Notes under the pieces: model-generated
What the model saw: the letters and a program-made list of their open reading frames with translations, nothing else
The model's database searches: none
Told to the model about the DNA's origin: nothing
Position numbers and translations under genes: made by a program
Assembly: GCA_023229945.1 (NCBI GenBank)
Contig: JALNYH010000046.1
Span: 1-6,227, forward strand
Direction of reading: 5' to 3'
DNA from: Arcobacteraceae bacterium
GTDB lineage: Bacteria; Campylobacterota; Campylobacteria; Campylobacterales; Arcobacteraceae
DNA: 6,227 bases
Part shown: positions 1-4,976 of the stretch, one piece after another
Position numbering within the stretch: the first letter of the stretch is position 1
Layout: each line of letters starts with the position of its first letter

Positions 1-303
1 AACCAAAGTACCCATATACATAAAAATAAAACTGAAACTATCAATATAGCTAGTGCCCTTACTATTGGAGCAGGATATCAGATAAGCGTAGGTGCTGGGA
101 AGAATGAAAGTGTTGGTTGGAGTTCTAGTGAGCAGGTGGGGGTGATAAAACATACAACAGTTGGACAAAGATATGAGATAAAAGTGGGTAGTAGTAATAT
201 TGTACTGAAAAATGATGGTACTATTATCATACAAGGTACAAATATAGCTGTAATTGGTAGTAAACATATAGAAATCAAAAGTGAATTGGTGGATATTAAC
301 TGA
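1..303 (+). CDS. vgrG: Type VI secretion spike protein VgrG, C-terminal end (5' truncated)
   Basis: The frame is open from base 1 to a TGA at 301-303 and gives the last 100 residues of a larger protein whose start lies left of the window. The residues are Gly/Ser/Thr- and Ile/Val-rich with short alternating strands (for example KNDGTIIIQGTNIAVIG and HIEIKSELVDIN at the very end). This is the pattern of the gp5-like triple-stranded beta-helix that ends VgrG proteins. VgrG trimers form the puncturing spike on the Hcp tube of the type VI secretion system and carry effectors directly or through a PAAR tip. The gene context supports the call: a DUF2169 adaptor gene follows with a one-base TGATG overlap, then candidate effectors and a PAAR-like Rhs gene. 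The diagnostic N-terminal gp27/gp5 OB-fold part is outside the window, so the call rests on the tail and on context. Confidence 0.8.
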   Translation, partial: NQSTHIHKNKTETINIASALTIGAGYQISVGAGKNESVGWSSSEQVGVIKHTTVGQRYEIKVGSSNIVLKNDGTIIIQGTNIAVIGSKHIEIKSELVDIN

Positions 304-1361
304 TGAAATTTGAAAATCATACACCTTTTGTAGGTTTGTCTTGGGAACATATAGATAGTAGCAATACTCCTTATCTTGTATCTGTATGTAGAATAAAGTT
401 TAGACTTGAAGAGCTTAAAGATAGTGAATTTCAGTTGGTACTAGACTCAAATCAAGGAGAACTTTTTGGCAAGGATGTTTTTTTTGATGACTCTAACGAC
501 ACAGAAATAAGATATACGAGTGATTATGCACCTTTCAAGCCTTTGGGAGATGTCATAATAAATACTTGTAGCTATAGCAACTCACCTTTTCCTATCAACA
601 CTTGGAATTGTGGAATCAAAATAATATCATCTGATAATCAAATCATAAAAGAAAAAGCTTTGAAAATCACAGGTTCAAGACAGTGGATAAGAAAAAACAA
701 CAACTGGCATTTAACTGCACCACAAATATCTTCAAAAGTACCTATAAGATATAGTTTGGCGTATGGCTGGGAGATACAAATCACAGACACCGATAGTCAA
801 AACAATATTCTAGTAAGATATGACAAAAATCCAATAGGTTGTGGACTACTTCATAAAGAGCATCCAAAAGATACAGTTCAAGCTCCACAAATAGAGTCAC
901 CAAGCAATCCATTAAACCCAAAAGAGCCATATAAAGAATATACATATGAAGGATTTGGGAATATAGACAAAACTTGGGATGATAGATTTGTATATGGTGG
1001 TACATATGACGATGAGTGGCTAAAAAATCAACACCCCCTACTTCCAAAAGATTTTGATTATATGTTTTATCAAACATCTCACCCAAGTATGAGAATAAAA
1101 AACTATATACAACCGAATACTAAATTTATTCTAGAAAATCTACTTCCAAACAAAAGTATTTGTAGTTTTGAAATACCCCCTTACAACATAACAAATCAAA
1201 TAATATCAAATACGCAAACTAAATCTATCAATATGCACATAGATACAGTTGTAGTAGATATAGACTATGATGACCCATCCAAATGGTGTGTATATTTGTC
1301 TTACAGAAGCAGGTACAAAACAGATGAACAAATCACAAAATCAACAATATTTGTAGATTGA
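303..1361 (+). CDS. DUF2169 domain protein, probable T6SS effector-loading adaptor
   Basis: This 352-residue protein has the hallmarks of the DUF2169 family through most of its length. They are a TPF motif near the start (residues 7-9), the SDYAPFKPLGDVIIN motif (73-87), ITGSRQWIR (122-130), VPIRYSLAYGWE (146-157), NPIGCGL (176-182), a Pro-rich APQIESPSNPL stretch (194-204), and a GGTYDDEW..QHPLLPKDFDYMFYQ block (232-257). No signal peptide or membrane segment is visible, so it is likely cytoplasmic. DUF2169 proteins are encoded beside vgrG and DUF4150 PAAR-like genes, and in Agrobacterium one is required for delivery of a DUF4150-linked effector. Here the DUF4150-Rhs gene at the right end is the likely partner (inference). 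The start is ATG 303, overlapping the vgrG stop by one base, with GGTGG at 288-292 as ribosome binding site. A T9 run at 478-486 lies in the gene. Confidence 0.85.
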   Translation: MKFENHTPFVGLSWEHIDSSNTPYLVSVCRIKFRLEELKDSEFQLVLDSNQGELFGKDVFFDDSNDTEIRYTSDYAPFKPLGDVIINTCSYSNSPFPINTWNCGIKIISSDNQIIKEKALKITGSRQWIRKNNNWHLTAPQISSKVPIRYSLAYGWEIQITDTDSQNNILVRYDKNPIGCGLLHKEHPKDTVQAPQIESPSNPLNPKEPYKEYTYEGFGNIDKTWDDRFVYGGTYDDEWLKNQHPLLPKDFDYMFYQTSHPSMRIKNYIQPNTKFILENLLPNKSICSFEIPPYNITNQIISNTQTKSINMHIDTVVVDIDYDDPSKWCVYLSYRSRYKTDEQITKSTIFVD

Positions 1362-1378
1362 CTGAAAAACAAAGGTGA

Positions 1379-1423
1379 ATGATGGAGAATAATAACATTG
1401 ATAAGAAAAGGATGGTAGCATAA
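1379..1423 (+). pseudogene. 13-14 codon minigene ending in the same tail as lipase 1; likely deletion scar
   Basis: Two adjacent in-frame ATGs (1379 and 1382) open a tiny frame reading M-M-E-N-N-N-I-D-K-K-R-M-V-A before TAA at 1421-1423. AAAGG at 1371-1375 is a plausible ribosome binding site for the second ATG. Its last residues (IDKKRMVA) match the last residues of lipase 1 (IDKRMVA at the end of 2163-2996), and in both cases the TAA shares its last A with the ATG of a membrane-protein gene (TAATG). The simplest reading is that a former effector gene ahead of immunity gene A was deleted internally, leaving its start and its last codons. Alternatively it is a short coupling leader that loads ribosomes onto the next gene. 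The open frame and tail match are seen directly; the history is inference. Confidence 0.4.
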
Positions 1424-1484
1424 TGAGTGGATTGATAATATTTCCTATATTTATATTGTATGTTGTGGTTGGTTTTTTGGTATT
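1406..1484 (+). repeat. 79-bp direct repeat, copy 1 (5' seam of immunity gene A)
   Basis: This block is identical, base for base, to 2979-3057 (offset 1573 bases). It runs from AAAAGG through the TAATG stop/start overlap and covers the ribosome binding site plus about the first 20 codons of the membrane-protein gene. Just upstream the two loci share only a short ATTGATAA with a one-codon length difference. Downstream the genes diverge sharply. Confidence 0.95.
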
Positions 1485-2166
1485 GAGTTTTATACTAAAA
1501 CTATTTAAAAAACAGATTGCAAAAGTATGGATTCTTTTGATAGTTATTGTTTTCCCATTTTGGGATATTATAGCTGGTTATGGGATATTGGGCGTAATAA
1601 AACTTACCGCTAAACCAACTATTTATGAATATCCACAAAGAGATGAGGATGGGAGGATTGAAAGTGTTGGGGAGAGTTTGACAAGAGGCTTTGTTAGTAC
1701 TGAAACTTTATCGGATAGTCAAAGATTAAATAATTTCAAGAAAAAATTCAATAATAAGATTAGCGACTTTATAGAATTTAATTCTGATGTATATGATGAG
1801 GATAATAATAAAAGGCTAATTGCGAAAATTAATTTTAAACAAAATGATACACCATATGAAATTATAGAACAATCTCAAGCAAGGTATATTGGAGAATTTA
1901 TTACAGATGTTGATAATAGTACATTTTTAGGATTTGGAATTGATAAATCCGAATTTGAAATACATGATACAAAACAAAATAAGATTATAGCTATAGCACC
2001 TACTATTGGAGTGAGTACAAATCTATATATGGAATGGGTAAGACAAAAAATCTTTTTTTTAATAAGCAGTGGTGGAGGTAGTACTATGATACAACTTGAT
2101 TCTATTGTAACCGCATACCAATTAATGGCAGAATTATTTAAAGACATTAAAGGTATTGAGCAATGA
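1423..2166 (+). CDS. Two-helix membrane protein A, putative immunity protein for a lipase effector
   Basis: I do not recognise a named family. The 247 residues begin with a hydrophobic helix (about 3-26), a short basic loop (KLFKKQIAK, about 26-34), a second hydrophobic helix (about 35-60), and then a soluble domain of about 185 residues. By the positive-inside rule the loop is cytoplasmic, so both the N-terminus and the large C-terminal domain should be periplasmic. That is where an immunity protein against a delivered phospholipase would act. It is a divergent paralogue of the 2996-3691 product: the first 21 residues are identical, then weaker matches follow (ISDFIEF/ISDYIEL, NKIIAIAP/NKIIAESS). 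The start at ATG 1423 shares one base with the preceding TAA, with AAAAGG 1406-1411 upstream. Its TGA overlaps the lipase 1 ATG by four bases, implying coupled expression. Immunity function is inferred from topology and pairing with a lipase gene. A T8 run lies at 2053-2060. Confidence 0.6.
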   Translation: MSGLIIFPIFILYVVVGFLVLSFILKLFKKQIAKVWILLIVIVFPFWDIIAGYGILGVIKLTAKPTIYEYPQRDEDGRIESVGESLTRGFVSTETLSDSQRLNNFKKKFNNKISDFIEFNSDVYDEDNNKRLIAKINFKQNDTPYEIIEQSQARYIGEFITDVDNSTFLGFGIDKSEFEIHDTKQNKIIAIAPTIGVSTNLYMEWVRQKIFFLISSGGGSTMIQLDSIVTAYQLMAELFKDIKGIEQ

Positions 2167-2996
2167 GTAAAATAAATAAAATGTTAGATTATGGGCTTTT
2201 GGCTGAGTTATCATATCTTAGACTTGAAAATAAATATTACAAACAAAATAATTTTGACGGAGATATAAATCAAGTTCTTTATACTAATGAAGGTCTAAAA
2301 GATTATTTTAAAGCCACAGAAGAAACAATGGAAAAATCATTAAAAGATAACATCATCAAATCCAAAAACGAACAAACCTTTACAGATAAATTCAAAGAAG
2401 TATATGAAACTGTAGATAAATACCGTGATATCCAATCAGACAGAGTAACCACAATGATAAATTTATTGGATAGATATACTATCAAAGATTTTAGTAGTGA
2501 TGATGGGTGGATTGGTTCTGATTTTCAAGGGATGCTTTTGCAAGACAATCATACTGGGAAATATATAATAGCTTTTAGAGGTACTTCTAGTATAAAAGAT
2601 GCACTAGTTGATATTGCAATTGCAAAGATTACTATGAATCATAATTTTCAATACAATGAAGCTATTGAGTTTGTAAAGCTTATGAAGAGAAAACATGGTA
2701 TTGAAAAAGATAATCTAATCTTGACTGGGCATAGCTTAGGTGGGATTTTGGCTCAAAGTATAGGTGTTCATATGAAAATAAAAGCTTTTGCTTATAATCC
2801 GTTGGGAATTTGCACGATAGGCAAAGGAACAATCTTATCATTAAACATTATCTTTTATCCATACTCATCGTTATATAAAAAAAATATTTCGTCATTTAGT
2901 TCACTAAACTCCAACAATATTTTTTTTAAAAGCCTTGATTATGAAGAAAATCTATTATTTACTGATAAGATTATTGATAAAAGGATGGTAGCATAA
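2163..2996 (+). CDS. Lipase 1: class 3-type lipase with truncated/replaced C-terminus, probable T6SS effector remnant or donor
   Basis: This 277-residue protein starts with the same MxKINKxLxYGLLAEL pattern as lipase 2 and contains a class 3 lipase-like alpha/beta-hydrolase core. It has YIIAFRGTSS (oxyanion-side strand) and ILTGHSLGGILAQ, with nucleophile Ser191. Residues 89-215 are almost identical to lipase 2 (4 substitutions seen). After NPLG (212-215) similarity fades within about six residues, and the last ~55 residues bear no resemblance to lipase 2. The Asp (SYND) and His (GLDGHS) motifs that would complete the triad in lipase 2 are absent, so the protein is probably inactive, or uses other residues. 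The tail has A8 (2877-2884) and T8 (2920-2927) runs. The start at ATG 2163 overlaps the upstream stop (ATGA), with AAAGG 2149-2153 upstream. Its TAA overlaps the next ATG by one base. It could be a pseudogene held open by chance or a recombination product. Confidence 0.7.
   Translation: MSKINKMLDYGLLAELSYLRLENKYYKQNNFDGDINQVLYTNEGLKDYFKATEETMEKSLKDNIIKSKNEQTFTDKFKEVYETVDKYRDIQSDRVTTMINLLDRYTIKDFSSDDGWIGSDFQGMLLQDNHTGKYIIAFRGTSSIKDALVDIAIAKITMNHNFQYNEAIEFVKLMKRKHGIEKDNLILTGHSLGGILAQSIGVHMKIKAFAYNPLGICTIGKGTILSLNIIFYPYSSLYKKNISSFSSLNSNNIFFKSLDYEENLLFTDKIIDKRMVA
2428..2806 (+). repeat. 379-bp near-identical repeat, copy 1 (lipase core of lipase 1)
   Basis: This block aligns without gaps to 3896-4274 (offset 1468). 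I counted 9 mismatches by eye, about 97.6% identity. It encodes the class 3 lipase core including GHSLGG. Upstream of it the two lipase genes are clearly diverged in both length and bases; downstream, similarity decays by about base 2826. Confidence 0.95.
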
Positions 2997-3057
2997 TGAG
3001 TGGATTGATAATATTTCCTATATTTATATTGTATGTTGTGGTTGGTTTTTTGGTATT
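2979..3057 (+). repeat. 79-bp direct repeat, copy 2 (5' seam of immunity gene B)
   Basis: It is identical to 1406-1484. Here it includes the last codons of lipase 1, the TAATG overlap and the first membrane helix of protein B. The following base is A here and G in copy 1, after which the two genes diverge. Confidence 0.95.
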
Positions 3058-3691
3058 AAACTTTTTATTTTCATTATTCAAATGGAATATTAAAAAATAC
3101 ATAATAGTTATTGTGGTAATTCTACTACCCTTTTGGGACTTATTTATTCAAAAAGGAATTAAAACTTATTATCAAGCTAGTGGATTACTTGAACCAATAC
3201 TTTATGAAATGCCATTTAAGGAAAATGAATTATTTAAAAATTTAGATATTTCTAAAATTAGAAGTATTAGCAAGGATAATCTACTAAATAAACAAATATA
3301 CGATAATTACAAAATAAGTATCTCTGATTATATTGAACTTGAATCTGAAGATTATTTTACCAATAATTCAAAAAAACTAACAAGATTAAATTTAAAAGAA
3401 TATAGCTATGAATACATTAATATTCCAACTTCACGTTATGTAATAATTCCAGAGTATAAAAAAGAAATGATTTTTTTTCAAATGGCATATATTACAAAGA
3501 TGATACTCTTTGATAGAGAAAATAATAAAATTATTGCTGAATCAAGTTCAATAGAATTTACAGATAGATATGCTAAATTCAGAAGACATTACTTATTATT
3601 ACAAGTAGGTTTAACACAACAAGATTTTTTTTATATAAATACCGAAAGTGGTAATTTTAAATTATTTAAAATATTAAACTTAAGAATATAA
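2996..3691 (+). CDS. Two-helix membrane protein B, putative immunity protein for lipase 2
   Basis: This 231-residue paralogue of membrane protein A shares an identical first 21 residues and the same plan: helix 1 (about 3-26), basic loop (SLFKWNIKK), helix 2 containing LLPFWDLF (about 35-52), then a soluble domain of about 175 residues predicted to be periplasmic. The soluble domains align only weakly; shared islands include ISDYIEL, SRYVI and NNKIIAE. Such a pattern, a conserved membrane anchor with a diverged soluble domain, fits immunity proteins matched to different effectors. The start ATG 2996 overlaps the lipase 1 stop by one base, and AAAAGG 2979-2984 serves as ribosome binding site. 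Lipase 2 begins 8 bases after its TAA. T8 runs lie at 3471-3478 and 3625-3632. No named domain is recognised; the immunity role is inferred from topology and position. Confidence 0.6.
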   Translation: MSGLIIFPIFILYVVVGFLVLNFLFSLFKWNIKKYIIVIVVILLPFWDLFIQKGIKTYYQASGLLEPILYEMPFKENELFKNLDISKIRSISKDNLLNKQIYDNYKISISDYIELESEDYFTNNSKKLTRLNLKEYSYEYINIPTSRYVIIPEYKKEMIFFQMAYITKMILFDRENNKIIAESSSIEFTDRYAKFRRHYLLLQVGLTQQDFFYINTESGNFKLFKILNLRI

Positions 3692-3699
3692 GGATTATA

Positions 3700-4974
3700 A
3701 TGAAAAAAATCAATAAAATACTAAACTACGGATTATTAGCTGAACTAGCATATTTAAAACTTGAAGATACAAATTTTGATAATTATAAACAAAAAAATAT
3801 TACTAATTTCTTAAAAGGTTTAGATAAATTTGGCAATAAAAAAGTCAACTCAAAGAATATATCATTAACAGATGAAGAAATTTCACAACAAACAAATATC
3901 CAATCAGACAGAGTAAACACAATGATAAATTTATTGGATAGATACACTATAAAAGATTTTAGTAGTGATGATGGGTGGGTTGGTTCTGATTTTCAGGGGA
4001 TGCTTTTGCAAGACAATCATACTGGGAAATATATAATAGCTTTTAGAGGTACTTCTAGTATAAAAGATGCACTAGTTGATCTTGCAATTGCAAAGATTAC
4101 TATGAATCATAATTTTCAATACAATGAAGCTATTGAGTTTGTAAAGCTTATGAAGAGAAAACATGGTATTGAAAAAGATAATCTAATCTTGACTGGGCAT
4201 AGCTTAGGTGGGATTTTGGCTCAAAGTATAGGTGTTAGTATGAAAATAAAAGCTTTTGCTTACAATCCGTTGGGGACTTCTAAAATAGGCAAGGAAAAGG
4301 GTATGTTAAATATACTAATAGAGGTATTAGAATATTTCAATATAGTTAATTATGATGAAGATTGGATAAATAAGAACATTATCACTATTTCTTACAATGA
4401 CATTGGTTTATTAAATGGGGATGTGTTATCAAATATTGCAACAAAATTGAACACTTCCAAACATCTAGGGATAAAAATAGATTTTTATGGAGAGAATGTG
4501 GGTCTTGATGGGCATAGTATTATTACTTTAAATAAATTACTAGAAAAACAATCCATTGAGAATCTAACTACAATAGATGACATTATATCTTTCAATAAAG
4601 AGCAAAAAACATTATTCAAAGATATTTTAGAATATCAAAAGATTTCGGCTACTTTACAGTTTGTCAAAAATCATAAGTGTTTATTTGCCGTAGAGACAAA
4701 AGAAAACATATATCCACTTATTGGTACAAATACTACACTTATTGAAGCTTTAAAAAATGACAATATAGATAGTTTTATGATAAATGGTAGAATAAAACAA
4801 GTTGAAAATAAAACCAATTTTGGGCATAAGCTTTATTACAACTATCACAAAAATAAACTTATGACAAAAGTAAAAGACTTTGATGAGTCAAGCTCTATTA
4901 TTACCCCAATTATACAAAGCAATGATAAACTAAAAAAATATGATGTTTTAATTGAACTAGAGGGAGAGCAATAA
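3700..4974 (+). CDS. Lipase 2: full-length class 3-type lipase, probable T6SS phospholipase effector
   Basis: This 424-residue protein has a class 3 lipase-like alpha/beta-hydrolase core. An N-terminal helical region (1-65) is followed by AFRGTSS, ILTGHSLGGILAQ with nucleophile Ser168, ISYNDIGLLNGD with the likely triad Asp at 234 (241 is an alternative), and GLDGHSI with the likely His272. A C-terminal part of about 130-150 residues (from ~290) has no family I recognise and could serve binding or export. There is no signal peptide or membrane helix, as expected for a protein loaded onto a T6SS spike in the cytoplasm and delivered to a target's periplasm to cleave membrane lipids. The setting between DUF2169 and DUF4150-Rhs genes supports an effector role, but lipid substrate and export are inferred. 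The start ATG 3700 has AAGGA at 3690-3694. Residues 66-192 nearly duplicate lipase 1. Confidence 0.75.
   Translation: MKKINKILNYGLLAELAYLKLEDTNFDNYKQKNITNFLKGLDKFGNKKVNSKNISLTDEEISQQTNIQSDRVNTMINLLDRYTIKDFSSDDGWVGSDFQGMLLQDNHTGKYIIAFRGTSSIKDALVDLAIAKITMNHNFQYNEAIEFVKLMKRKHGIEKDNLILTGHSLGGILAQSIGVSMKIKAFAYNPLGTSKIGKEKGMLNILIEVLEYFNIVNYDEDWINKNIITISYNDIGLLNGDVLSNIATKLNTSKHLGIKIDFYGENVGLDGHSIITLNKLLEKQSIENLTTIDDIISFNKEQKTLFKDILEYQKISATLQFVKNHKCLFAVETKENIYPLIGTNTTLIEALKNDNIDSFMINGRIKQVENKTNFGHKLYYNYHKNKLMTKVKDFDESSSIITPIIQSNDKLKKYDVLIELEGEQ
3896..4274 (+). repeat. 379-bp near-identical repeat, copy 2 (lipase core of lipase 2)
   Basis: This is the partner of 2428-2806, aligned without gaps at an offset of 1468 bases. 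The two copies lie in the same coding phase relative to their own genes, so a crossover anywhere in the block gives an in-frame hybrid lipase. Confidence 0.95.
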
Positions 4975-4976
4975 CA

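Noticed and set aside
78..350. 90-residue reverse-strand open frame opposite the vgrG end
   Set aside because: It lies entirely opposite real coding sequence with a clear family signature; the product is low-complexity and hydrophobic, as expected from an antisense shadow.
781..1086. 101-residue reverse-strand open frame within the DUF2169 gene
   Set aside because: It is a shadow of conserved DUF2169 motifs on the + strand, with no ribosome binding site or family match.
1362..1422. Possible promoter or terminator between the DUF2169 gene and immunity gene A
   Set aside because: There is no hairpin followed by a T-run and no convincing spaced -35/-10 pair; the interval is better explained by the minigene.
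1875..2485. Two reverse-strand open frames (1875-2147 and 2303-2485) opposite immunity gene A and lipase 1
   Set aside because: Both are antisense shadows of better supported + strand genes that fit the overlapping operon.
2855..2938. Reverse-strand frame of about 26 codons in the lipase 1 tail reading like a protein end (KKILLEFSELNDEIFFLYNDEYG then stop), loosely reminiscent of the lipase 2 segment after the core
   Set aside because: It is short, bounded by stops, and the resemblance to lipase 2 is vague. An inverted fragment cannot be shown without a database search.
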